Shown in pieces: positions 1 through 6,167 of a stretch of DNA of 6,976 nt. Location: assembly GCA_035429725.1 (NCBI GenBank), contig DAOMFI010000148.1:1-6976 (forward strand), read 5' to 3'. The stretch is from JALORV01 sp035429725 (GTDB taxonomy: Bacteria > Pseudomonadota > Gammaproteobacteria > Burkholderiales > Burkholderiaceae_F). The notes under the pieces are model-generated. The model was given only the letters and a program-made list of their open reading frames with translations. It was not told the DNA's origin and made no database searches. Position numbers and translations under genes: made by a program. Each line of letters starts with the position of its first letter. Position 1 is the first letter of the stretch.

Positions 1-1221
1 GAAAAGCAGGTGCAGTTCGTCGAGGCCGACGAGGCCATCCCGGCCGACGAGAAACAGGCGCGCATCGAGAAGCTGCGCAATGAGTGGCAGTCGCTGCACG
101 ACCACGTGGTCGGTGCCGGCGGACTGAAGATCATCGGCTCCGAGCGGCACGAATCGCGCCGCATCGACAACCAGCTGCGCGGCCGGTCCGGGCGCCAGGG
201 CGACCCGGGCGCTTCGCGTTTCTATCTCTCGATGGAAGATTCGTTGCTGCGCATTTTCGCCGGCGATCGCATGAAAGCGATCATGGACCGGCTGAAGCTG
301 CCTGAGGGCGAGGCGATCGAGGCCGGCATGGTCACCCGGTCGATCGAGAGCGCGCAGCGCAAGGTCGAGGCGCGCAACTTCGATATTCGCAAGCAACTGC
401 TCGAGTACGACGACGTCGCCAACGACCAGCGCCGCGAGATCTACCGGCTGCGTAACGAGATCCTCGAGACCAGCGACACCACGGAGATGGTCACTAACCT
501 GCGCCGCGGCTACTTTACGGACATGTTCCGCACGTTCGTTCCGGCCGAGTCGGTCGAGGAGCAATGGGATGTCGCAGGCCTGGAAGCGACGCTCGCGGGC
601 GACTGGCAGATCGAATTGCCGCTCAAGAAGCTGCTCGACGAGTCGGAATCGATGAACGACGAAGACCTGCTCTCGCAGGTACTCAAGGCGACCGACACGG
701 CCTACGACTCCAAGATCGAGACTGTCGGACGCGAGGCGTTCTCCGGTTTCGAGCGCTCGATCATCCTGCAGACGCTGGACCAGTCATGGCGAGAGCACCT
801 GACCGCCCTCGATGCGCTCCGCCAGGGCATCCACCTGCGCGGTTACGCACAGAAGCAGCCGAAGCAGGAATACAAGCGGGAAGCTTTCGAACTCTTCGGC
901 TCACTGCTCGACCGCGTTCGCGCCGACGTTGTGAAGGTGCTGATGAACGTACGCATCCAGTCACAGGAAGAGGTGCAGCAGGCCGAGCAGCGCATCGAGG
1001 CGGAGAGCGAGCGACGCGTCGAACTCGCGCGCGCGCAGCATGCCGAGTTCGGACCCGCGGTCTCTGCAGATCCCGTGGATGTCGAGGCACTGACGCTGCC
1101 GGACGAGCCTGAGGGCAAGCCCCAGCCGTTCAAGCGCTTCGGCGACAAGATTGGCCGCAACGATCCGTGTCCATGCGGATCGGGCAAGAAGTACAAGCAG
1201 TGTCATGGCAAGCTCGCGTAG
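1..1221 (+). CDS. secA: Preprotein translocase ATPase SecA, C-terminal part (5' end outside window)
   Basis: SecA is the ATP-driven motor that pushes unfolded preproteins through the SecYEG channel at the inner membrane. The frame is open from base 1, so the start lies upstream; 406 codons are visible, a little under half of a usual SecA of about 900 residues. In visible numbering, the second nucleotide-binding domain ends with the helicase motif VI segment QLRGRSGRQGD (about 58-68), which carries the arginine finger. The helical scaffold follows (VEARNFDIRKQLLEYDDVAND, about 120-140), then the helical wing, then the two-helix-finger region (LDQSWREHLTALDALRQG, about 258-275). After an acidic, Glu/Gln-rich linker, the protein ends in the zinc-binding, SecB- and lipid-contacting motif CPCGSGKKYKQCH, with ligands C390, C392, C401 and H402. 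All expected key residues in this half are present. The stop codon sits in the loop of a long hairpin (1197-1241). Identification is certain; only the N-terminal half is unseen. Confidence 0.98.
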   Translation, partial: EKQVQFVEADEAIPADEKQARIEKLRNEWQSLHDHVVGAGGLKIIGSERHESRRIDNQLRGRSGRQGDPGASRFYLSMEDSLLRIFAGDRMKAIMDRLKLPEGEAIEAGMVTRSIESAQRKVEARNFDIRKQLLEYDDVANDQRREIYRLRNEILETSDTTEMVTNLRRGYFTDMFRTFVPAESVEEQWDVAGLEATLAGDWQIELPLKKLLDESESMNDEDLLSQVLKATDTAYDSKIETVGREAFSGFERSIILQTLDQSWREHLTALDALRQGIHLRGYAQKQPKQEYKREAFELFGSLLDRVRADVVKVLMNVRIQSQEEVQQAEQRIEAESERRVELARAQHAEFGPAVSADPVDVEALTLPDEPEGKPQPFKRFGDKIGRNDPCPCGSGKKYKQCHGKLA

Positions 1222-1241
1222 CGAGCTCGCCATGACACTGC
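1197..1241 (+). terminator. Long hairpin over the secA stop codon, possible terminator or 3' stabiliser
   Basis: Positions 1197-1217 and 1221-1241 are inverted repeats: 20 of 21 pairs match, with one A/C mismatch (1210 against 1228), around a 3-base loop GTA. The left arm encodes the last residues of SecA, including part of the zinc motif, and the stop codon TAG lies across the loop and the first base of the right arm. No T-run follows, so this is not a classic intrinsic terminator. It could still stop transcription with Rho, protect the secA mRNA 3' end, or be a copy of a dispersed palindromic repeat. The inverted repeat is seen directly; the role is inferred. Confidence 0.5.
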
Positions 1242-1258
1242 CGTTGACCTAGAGGATG

Positions 1259-1282
1259 CAGGAGGGGGCATGCCCCCTCCTG
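1259..1282. repeat. Perfect 24-bp GC-rich palindrome
   Basis: CAGGAGGGGG and CCCCCTCCTG flank a central CATG, giving an exact 24-bp palindrome. As RNA or single-stranded DNA it would fold into a 10-bp, almost pure GC stem with a CATG loop. There is no downstream T-run. It lies 17 bp after the hairpin at the secA stop, so both together may insulate argJ from secA transcription. It may equally be part of a dispersed intergenic repeat family. Confidence 0.7.
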
Positions 1283-1291
1283 GACCTCCCC
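1276..1291. repeat. 16-bp direct repeat, copy 1
   Basis: The sequence CCTCCTGGACCTCCCC recurs exactly at 1340-1355, with starts 64 bp apart. This copy overlaps the right arm of the 24-bp palindrome. Both copies are C-rich on the plus strand. The exact repetition is seen directly; its function or origin is unknown. Confidence 0.7.
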
Positions 1292-1339
1292 GGGGCTCCC
1301 TCCGCGAGCGAATCCCGAGAACGCAAGCGGGGCTGAGCT

Positions 1340-1355
1340 CCTCCTGGACCTCCCC
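1340..1355. repeat. 16-bp direct repeat, copy 2
   Basis: This is the second exact copy of CCTCCTGGACCTCCCC, the first being at 1276-1291. Unlike copy 1 it is not next to a palindrome. The sequence after it (from about 1356) becomes less GC-rich and leads into the argJ upstream region, so this may mark the right edge of a small repeat unit. Confidence 0.7.
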
Positions 1356-1435
1356 CAATGAAGGCCGCTAGGGACGAATCTTGTTTCATTGCGGTAAGGT
1401 TCGAGCTTTCTTCTCGCTGAACTAGCTGAATCGCC

Positions 1436-2662
1436 ATGGCCGTCAATCTTCAGCCGCCCCGCCGCGAAGACCTCCTGCCGGTCGCCGGCGTGGAGCTCGG
1501 CTGGGCCGAGGCGGGCATCCGTAAGCCGGGACGCAAGGATCTGCTGGTCATCCGGTTGGCGAGCACGGCGACGGTTGCCGGCGTCTTCACGCGCAATCGC
1601 TTCGCGGCGGCGCCGGTGCTGGTGTGTCGCGAACACCTCGACGGTGCGGGGCCCATCCGCGCGCTGGTCGTCAATACCGGCAATGCCAACGCCGGTACCG
1701 GCGTCGCAGGGCTCGCCGATGCGCGTGCAACGTGCGAGGCCGTCGGTCGGCTGCTTGGGATTGCACCCCATTCGGTGCTCCCGTTTTCCACCGGCGTCAT
1801 CATGGAACCGCTTCCATTCGACCGACTCGTGGCCGGCTTGCCGCGGGCCGTAGCCTCGCTCGAAACGGGCCATTGGCTCGAGGCGGCCGAAGCGATCATG
1901 ACGACCGATACCCTGCCCAAGGCCATCTCAATGCGCGTCACCATCGCTGGACGCGAGGTCACGATCACCGGGATCGCCAAGGGCGCCGGGATGATCCGCC
2001 CCAATATGGCGACGATGCTCGGGTTCGTCGCCATGGATGCGGCCATGCCGCGCGACATCCTGCAGTCGATGACGCGCCATGCAGCCGACCACTCGTTCAA
2101 TCGCATTACGGTCGACGGCGACACCTCGACCAATGACTCGTTTGTCGTCATGGCGAGCGGCGCCGGCCCCTTGCACATCAAGAGTCGCGCCGACGCGGCG
2201 TTCGGGCCGCTGCAGCAGGCACTGACCGACGTTGCGCGCCGGCTGGCACAGGCCATCGTGCGTGACGGCGAAGGGGCGACCAAGTTCATCGAGGTGCGCG
2301 TCGACGAGGCGCGCAGTGTGGATGAAGCGGCGCAGGTGGCCTATGCGGTGGCTCACTCGCCACTGGTCAAGACGGCGTTCTTCGCCTCCGATCCCAACCT
2401 TGGCCGCATCCTTGCCGCGGTTGGCAACGCGGGCGTGCCGGATCTCGATCCGGCACGGGTCCAGCTTCGATTGGACGATGTCTGGGTCGTGCGCGATGGG
2501 GGCCGGCATCCGGAGTACCGGGAGGCCGATGGACAGCGCGTGATGAAACAATCGGAAATCCTGGTCCACCTTCAACTGGGCCGCGGCGCCGAGTCCACCT
2601 CGGTCTGGACGACCGATTTTTCGCACGACTATGTGTCGATCAACGCCGACTATCGCTCATGA
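1436..2662 (+). CDS. argJ: Glutamate N-acetyltransferase / amino-acid acetyltransferase ArgJ
   Basis: ArgJ transfers the acetyl group from N-acetylornithine to glutamate, recycling acetyl groups in cytoplasmic arginine synthesis; many forms also make N-acetylglutamate from acetyl-CoA. The 408-residue length fits the family. Family landmarks are in order: VVNTGNANAGTG (78-89), PFSTGVIMEPLP (116-127), MTTDTLPK (155-162), GAGMIRPNMATMLGF (183-197), RITVDGDTSTND, IVRDGEGATKF and the C-terminal DFSHDYVSINADYR. The precursor is expected to cleave itself between Ala192 and Thr193, Thr193 becoming the N-terminal nucleophile of the beta chain. The start is firm because an in-frame TGA lies 6 bases upstream of the ATG; no clear Shine-Dalgarno sequence is seen. 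Its stop overlaps the next start as ATGA. Whether this enzyme is mono- or bifunctional cannot be told from sequence reading. Confidence 0.97.
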   Translation: MAVNLQPPRREDLLPVAGVELGWAEAGIRKPGRKDLLVIRLASTATVAGVFTRNRFAAAPVLVCREHLDGAGPIRALVVNTGNANAGTGVAGLADARATCEAVGRLLGIAPHSVLPFSTGVIMEPLPFDRLVAGLPRAVASLETGHWLEAAEAIMTTDTLPKAISMRVTIAGREVTITGIAKGAGMIRPNMATMLGFVAMDAAMPRDILQSMTRHAADHSFNRITVDGDTSTNDSFVVMASGAGPLHIKSRADAAFGPLQQALTDVARRLAQAIVRDGEGATKFIEVRVDEARSVDEAAQVAYAVAHSPLVKTAFFASDPNLGRILAAVGNAGVPDLDPARVQLRLDDVWVVRDGGRHPEYREADGQRVMKQSEILVHLQLGRGAESTSVWTTDFSHDYVSINADYRS

Positions 2663-3594
2663 CGGCGCGCGGCAAAGGTCCTGATCAAATGCAGCGCTCA
2701 GCCGACCGCGGCGATGTCATGCAGCGGCTGGCAACGGCGCTCGAACGCGTCGAAGCCCTGCTGCCGCCGGCGACACCGCCCGATTTTGGCAGCGCAGTTG
2801 CATTCCGCTGGCGCAAGCGGCGCTATCTGGGCATGGAGCGCGGTTCGCTCGAAGCAGTGGCCCATCCGGCGCTGATCGCATTCGAGAGCCTTCAACATGT
2901 CGGTACGCAAAAGGAAGCGATCCGGCGCAACACCGAGCAGTTCGTGCGCAGGCTTCCGGCCAACAATGTCCTGCTGACGGGCGCGCGCGGAACCGGCAAA
3001 TCCTCGCTGATTCGCGCCTGCCTGCATGCGTTCGCGCAGGACGGCCTGCGACTGGTGGAAGTCGACAAGCGCGATCTGGTCGATCTGGCTGAACTGGTGG
3101 CGCTGCTGGAGGGCCGGCCAGAACGGTTCCTCGTCTTTTGCGACGACCTATCGTTCGATGCCAGTGAAGCCGGCTACAAGGAGCTGAAGGCCGCGCTCGA
3201 CGGTTCGGTGGCCGGCCGTGCGGAAAATGTGCTGGTCTATGCAACCTCGAACCGACGCCACCTGATGCCGGAGTTCATGCGGGACAACCTGGCCGCGGAG
3301 CATCAGGACGACGGCGAAGTGCACCCGGGCGAAGGTGTCGAGGAGCGGGTGTCCCTGTCCGAGCGTTTCGGACTCTGGCTCACGTTCTATCCCTTCCGCC
3401 AGGATGATTACCTCGACATCGTTCAGTTCTGGCTCACACAGCTTGGCGTTCCCCCCGCGGAGCAGGAAGCCGGCCGCGCGGAAGCCTTGCAGTTTGCCTT
3501 GCAGCGCGGCTCGCGCTCGGGGCGGGTCGCGCTGCAGTTCGCGCGCGACTTTTCAGGGCGGCACCGGCTCGAGACCCTGCGCTCACAGCGATGA
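2659..3594 (+). CDS. DUF815-type AAA+ ATPase of unknown function
   Basis: This 311-residue protein looks like a DUF815 predicted ATPase (AAA+ class), a widespread family whose cellular role is not firmly established. After a variable N-terminal region of about 75 residues comes a P-loop core: Walker A GARGTGKSS (108-116), Walker B FLVFCDDLSF (157-166) with its acidic pair D162-D163, a sensor-1-like YATSNRRHLMPE (194-205) and SLSERFGLWLTF (232-243), a usual conserved stretch of this family. No signal peptide or membrane segment is seen. It overlaps argJ upstream and the mutT-like gene downstream, each by ATGA, so it is probably made by coupled translation. The start could instead be ATG 2689 (Met11), which has AAAGG at 2674-2678 in front; the coupled ATG 2659 is preferred for the operon geometry. 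The family call is confident, the function is not known. Confidence 0.9.
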   Translation: MTARGKGPDQMQRSADRGDVMQRLATALERVEALLPPATPPDFGSAVAFRWRKRRYLGMERGSLEAVAHPALIAFESLQHVGTQKEAIRRNTEQFVRRLPANNVLLTGARGTGKSSLIRACLHAFAQDGLRLVEVDKRDLVDLAELVALLEGRPERFLVFCDDLSFDASEAGYKELKAALDGSVAGRAENVLVYATSNRRHLMPEFMRDNLAAEHQDDGEVHPGEGVEERVSLSERFGLWLTFYPFRQDDYLDIVQFWLTQLGVPPAEQEAGRAEALQFALQRGSRSGRVALQFARDFSGRHRLETLRSQR

Positions 3595-4538
3595 CCGCGC
3601 GTGCCGTGGTCGACGTGGCGGTCGGCGTGCTGATCCGCCCCGACGGCCGCTTTCTGCTGGCGAGCCGACCAGAAGGCAAGCCGTATGCCAACTACTGGGA
3701 GTTCCCGGGCGGCAAACTCGAGGCCGGTGAGTCCGTTGCGCATGCGCTCTGCCGTGAACTGCATGAAGAACTCGGCATCGAGATCGGAGAGGTGTTCCCC
3801 TGGGTCGTGCGCGAGTTCGTTTACCCGCATGCCCATGTCCGGTTGCACTTCTGCCGCGTCTTCAACTGGGCGGGTGAGCCGCATGCGCGCGAGGCGCAGA
3901 CGTTTCGCTTCTGCACGCAGGAGGATCTGCCCGCTGGGCCGCTGTTGCCGGCGACCCTGCCGGTCATGCGATGGCTCGGATTGCCCGCGGTCTACGCGCT
4001 GACCAACGTCGCGGAACTGGGCGAAACCGAGTTCCTGCGACGACTGGAAGTGTGCCTTCGGGTTGGTGTCCGTTTCGTCGCGTTTCGTGAGCCCGCGCTC
4101 GATCTTGCTGCCGCAGAGCGAGCGTTCAGTGGCGTACTCGAAAGAATCCGTACGGCAGGGGCCCGCCTGCTCGTCAGCAGCCGGCACCCCGAAGCCTGGG
4201 CGCGCGCGGCCGACGGTGTTCATCTGACGGCGCGCGACCTGATGGGCGCGACCTGCCGGCCGCAGGTCGACTGGGTGGCAGCCTCGGCCCATGCCTCGCA
4301 CGAACTCGACCATGCCGCCGCGATCGGCGTCGACTTCGCCGTGTTCGGACCTGTCGCGATGACCGCCTCGCATCCGGATCTGCAGGGGATCGGCTGGAAT
4401 GCGTTTGCTCGTGCCGTCAGCAGTTCTGCGATCCCGGTGTATGCGATCGGCGGCATGAAGCCGGGCGATATCGATCGTGCCAGGCGAGCGGGCGCCCATG
4501 GCGTGGCACTGCAGCGCGCGGCCTGGTCGGATTACTGA
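3591..4538 (+). CDS. mutT: MutT-type Nudix hydrolase fused to a ThiE/TenI-like domain
   Basis: The N-terminal domain (about 1-130) is a MutT-like Nudix hydrolase, expected to hydrolyse 8-oxo-dGTP and so keep oxidised guanine out of DNA. The Nudix box is complete: G41, E47, R55-E56, E59-E60 and G62-I63 fit GX5EX7REUXEEXGU, preceded by NYWEFPGG. The C-terminal half (about 133-310) resembles thiamine phosphate synthase: FREP (165-168), GVHLTARDL (209-217), AASAHASHEL (230-239) and YAIGGM (284-289). The synthase motifs for pyrophosphate and magnesium are altered: VSSRHPEAW (195-203) replaces the usual N-D-R type segment, and FGPVAMTASHPD (252-263) replaces the phosphate-loop T-x-T-K. The same fused architecture is known in other proteobacteria, so it is not an assembly error. 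Thiamine synthase activity is doubtful. The gene overlaps the ATPase gene by ATGA and the convergent yacG by 7 bp. E. coli MutT is about 129 residues and lacks the second domain. Confidence 0.92.
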   Translation: MTARAVVDVAVGVLIRPDGRFLLASRPEGKPYANYWEFPGGKLEAGESVAHALCRELHEELGIEIGEVFPWVVREFVYPHAHVRLHFCRVFNWAGEPHAREAQTFRFCTQEDLPAGPLLPATLPVMRWLGLPAVYALTNVAELGETEFLRRLEVCLRVGVRFVAFREPALDLAAAERAFSGVLERIRTAGARLLVSSRHPEAWARAADGVHLTARDLMGATCRPQVDWVAASAHASHELDHAAAIGVDFAVFGPVAMTASHPDLQGIGWNAFARAVSSSAIPVYAIGGMKPGDIDRARRAGAHGVALQRAAWSDY

Positions 4539-4729
4539 TCGCGCGGCGACGTTCCTTCCGCCGGGCTTTCGTCAGGACGGTCCGCGCTGGAACCGGGAAT
4601 CGCGTAGCGATCCGATGCCCAGGCCCCGAGATCGATCAGCTTGCAGCGCTCGGAACAAAATGGCCGGTAACGATTCTCGTCCGACCAGCGCACGGTCGCG
4701 CCGCAACCCGGGCACTTGACGGTGGCCAC
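4532..4729 (-). CDS. yacG: DNA gyrase inhibitor YacG, zinc-binding protein
   Basis: YacG is a small cytoplasmic zinc protein that in E. coli binds GyrB and inhibits DNA gyrase. This 65-residue copy has the complete ligand set CPGC (C6, C9) and PFCSERC (C25, C29), followed by the family signature LIDLGAWASDRYAIP (31-45). Residues 46-65 form a hydrophilic, acidic, probably disordered tail, also usual for the family. The start is GTG at 4729, directly before the zinc motif; no ATG is available that fits. It begins 6 bases after the zapD stop, which argues for co-transcription, and no strong Shine-Dalgarno is seen. Its TAA overlaps the 3' end of the convergent mutT-like gene by 7 bp. Confidence 0.95.
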   Translation of the reverse strand: MATVKCPGCGATVRWSDENRYRPFCSERCKLIDLGAWASDRYAIPGSSADRPDESPAEGTSPRDQ

Positions 4730-4735
4730 CGGAAC

Positions 4736-5506
4736 TCAGAATGCGCAGAGGGCGAGCTCGAACGGAACGTCGCGCTCGACCGACCGTGGCTTGAGGTCCC
4801 GGTCCTGTGTCGTGAACCGGATCCACAGCATGTACTTGTTGGCACTGATTTCCGGTGTTGCGTTCAGCGCTCCGTCGACGCGCACCTGCAGCAGGGCATA
4901 GGTACGTCCCTGGAGCATCTGCTGGAACGAGCCCTGGGCGGCGACCTGTCGGCTGCGGTGGGCGGTTTCGCGAAGGAGCTTCAGGACGATCCCCAGCGCC
5001 GAGTGAAACTGCATCATCGGCTGCACCCAGCTCTGCAGGTCGTTCGTGCGGCTGTCGACGTCACGCGAGAGCCACGCGTGATACGAGGGAAGATCGAATT
5101 CGCAGGTGCCGCCCGGGATGATGGCCCGGCTGCGTATGCTCATCAGCCACTCGTTGTCGCGCAGGTGCTGGCCCGCCTTGCCGGTGGTGGCATTCAGTGC
5201 CTGCTGCGCCTGCTCGATCTCGGCCAGCACCGATGCCAGCGCAGCCTCAGAAACCTGCGGATTGTTCCGCAGCCCCTGCAGTGTCTGCCGATGGCGTTCG
5301 AGCTCCTGCAGCAGATCCGACTTGAGGTCGGCGCGGGACGTGACTTCGAGGATCTCGAACAGCGTCAGCAGGGCCGTGTGGTGGCAATACGAGTGTTGCT
5401 GGCCACAGAAGTACAGCAGCTTGTCGAACAGATCCTCCAGACGGAGCAGCGTTCGAATCCGTTCACTGAACGGATATTCGTAGAGAACCAGACCGTCGGT
5501 CGACAT
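4736..5506 (-). CDS. zapD: Cell division protein ZapD (FtsZ-bundling)
   Basis: ZapD (formerly YacF) binds the C-terminal tail of FtsZ and cross-links its filaments, helping the Z ring form at midcell. The 256-residue length is close to the 247 of E. coli. Recognisable family stretches are the N-terminal YEYPFSERIRTLLRLEDLF (9-27), the helix-rich middle (about 40-105), the conserved IIPGGTCEFDLPSYHAWL (129-146) and the C-terminal PFELALC (248-254). It has no membrane segment or signal peptide. The ATG lies 31 bases after the coaE stop, and YacG starts 6 bases after its own stop, the same pilD/coaE/zapD/yacG direction expected from known synteny. The upstream Shine-Dalgarno is weak (GCGAG about 10 bases before the ATG). 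Confidence 0.95.
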   Translation of the reverse strand: MSTDGLVLYEYPFSERIRTLLRLEDLFDKLLYFCGQQHSYCHHTALLTLFEILEVTSRADLKSDLLQELERHRQTLQGLRNNPQVSEAALASVLAEIEQAQQALNATTGKAGQHLRDNEWLMSIRSRAIIPGGTCEFDLPSYHAWLSRDVDSRTNDLQSWVQPMMQFHSALGIVLKLLRETAHRSRQVAAQGSFQQMLQGRTYALLQVRVDGALNATPEISANKYMLWIRFTTQDRDLKPRSVERDVPFELALCAF

Positions 5507-5537
5507 CGCCGTAAGCTCGCAGGATCATTCGACGATA

Positions 5538-6167
5538 TCACACGCTGCCGAGCGGAGTGGCATTCGTCGCCAGGTGCACATAGAGCGCGTGCAGCTGCGT
5601 GGCGCGCCGCTCGACAAGTTCAAACGGTGCTTCATTGAACAGCACATCGTCGGCGGCGGCCAGGCGCGTGGCGCGGCTGCTCTGCGCGGCAAGGATCGCG
5701 CGTGCCGTCCCGGCATCGATACCGGGACGTTGAAGAACGCGCGCCAGTTGAACCGGCTCGCTGCAGTCAATGACGAGCACGCGGTGCACACGCTTCTGCC
5801 AGTTGCCCGATTCGACGAGCAGCGGAATCACCAGCACGACATACGGCGCGCTGGCTGCCAGGATGTCTGCCCGATGTTCAGTCTCGGCGCGCACCTGCGG
5901 GTGAACGATGGCTTCGAGGCGCTTTCGTACCGCCGGATCGCCGAACGCCTGGGCGCGCATCCAGGCGCGATCGAGTCCGCCGGCGGCGTCGATGGCCTGT
6001 GGACCGAACTCGCGTCGCAATGCTTCGATCGCCGGGCCTCCCGGCGCCGTCAGCTCCCGGGCGATCACGTCGGCGTCGACGACAGCCGCGCCGAGCTTCT
6101 GCAAGACGGCGGCCACCGTGCTCTTGCCGCTGCCGATGCCGCCCGTAAGTCCGATCCGGAGGCCCAT
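5538..6167 (-). CDS. coaE: Dephospho-CoA kinase CoaE
   Basis: CoaE phosphorylates the ribose 3'-hydroxyl of dephospho-CoA with ATP, the last step of coenzyme A synthesis in the cytoplasm. The 209-residue protein starts MGLRIGLTGGIGSGKST, with the P-loop at G9-T17. It continues with VVDADVIAREL (29-39), where D31 and D33 are the usual substrate/metal region, IVHPQVR (87-93), VIPLLVESG (113-121) and the lid/adenine region AAQSSRATRLAAADDVLFNE (160-179). The frame stays open upstream to 6542, but that extension runs over pilD and is Arg-rich nonsense, so ATG 6167 is the start. This ATG shares one base with the pilD stop (TGATG), a geometry typical of translational re-initiation. Length and motifs match the family (206 residues in E. 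coli). Confidence 0.97.
   Translation of the reverse strand: MGLRIGLTGGIGSGKSTVAAVLQKLGAAVVDADVIARELTAPGGPAIEALRREFGPQAIDAAGGLDRAWMRAQAFGDPAVRKRLEAIVHPQVRAETEHRADILAASAPYVVLVIPLLVESGNWQKRVHRVLVIDCSEPVQLARVLQRPGIDAGTARAILAAQSSRATRLAAADDVLFNEAPFELVERRATQLHALYVHLATNATPLGSV

Larger units (their letters stand above)
1222..1435. other. Intergenic region between secA and argJ, rich in repeats
   Basis: This 214-bp gap is the only substantial non-coding stretch in the window. It holds the right arm of the secA-end hairpin, a perfect 24-bp palindrome (1259-1282), two copies of a 16-bp direct repeat (1276-1291 and 1340-1355) and two copies of CGGGGCT (1291-1297 and 1328-1334). The last 80 bases are less GC-rich and should contain the argJ promoter, but no convincing -35/-10 pair stands out: TTGTTT at 1381-1386 is followed 17 bases on only by a poor -10 match. 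No arginine-operator-like AT-rich palindrome is evident. Open frames across the gap look like chance frames. Confidence 0.6.

Noticed and set aside
1276..1355. CRISPR-like array suggested by two identical 16-bp units
   Set aside because: There are only two copies, shorter than normal CRISPR repeats, with one 48-bp intervening stretch and no cas genes nearby.
1381..1409. Possible sigma-70 promoter for argJ (TTGTTT with a weak -10 about 17 bases on)
   Set aside because: The -35 is fair but no hexamer at the right distance resembles TATAAT, so it cannot be supported as a feature.
1130..1873. Open frame of 247 codons on the minus strand spanning the secA end, the intergenic gap and the start of argJ
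   Set aside because: It covers two real genes on the other strand and reads through both palindromes; the protein has no domain-like pattern.
1450..2289. Open frame of 279 codons on the minus strand inside argJ
   Set aside because: It mirrors the argJ codons, is rich in Ser, Ala and Arg of low complexity, and has no family features. ArgJ on the plus strand is certain.
3423..4499. Long open frame of 358 codons on the minus strand opposite the mutT-like gene and the end of the ATPase gene
   Set aside because: Its translation is rich in Arg, Gly and His without any recognisable motif, and it lies opposite two well-supported genes. Such frames are expected in GC-rich coding DNA.
3591..4538. Fusion of mutT and thiE as a sequencing or assembly artefact
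   Set aside because: The frame is continuous, the linker is natural, and the same two-domain architecture is known in other proteobacteria.
4958..5638. Open frame of 226 codons on the plus strand opposite zapD and the end of coaE
   Set aside because: It is a complementary-strand shadow of zapD; no domain is recognisable and it crosses the zapD/coaE junction without regard to it.
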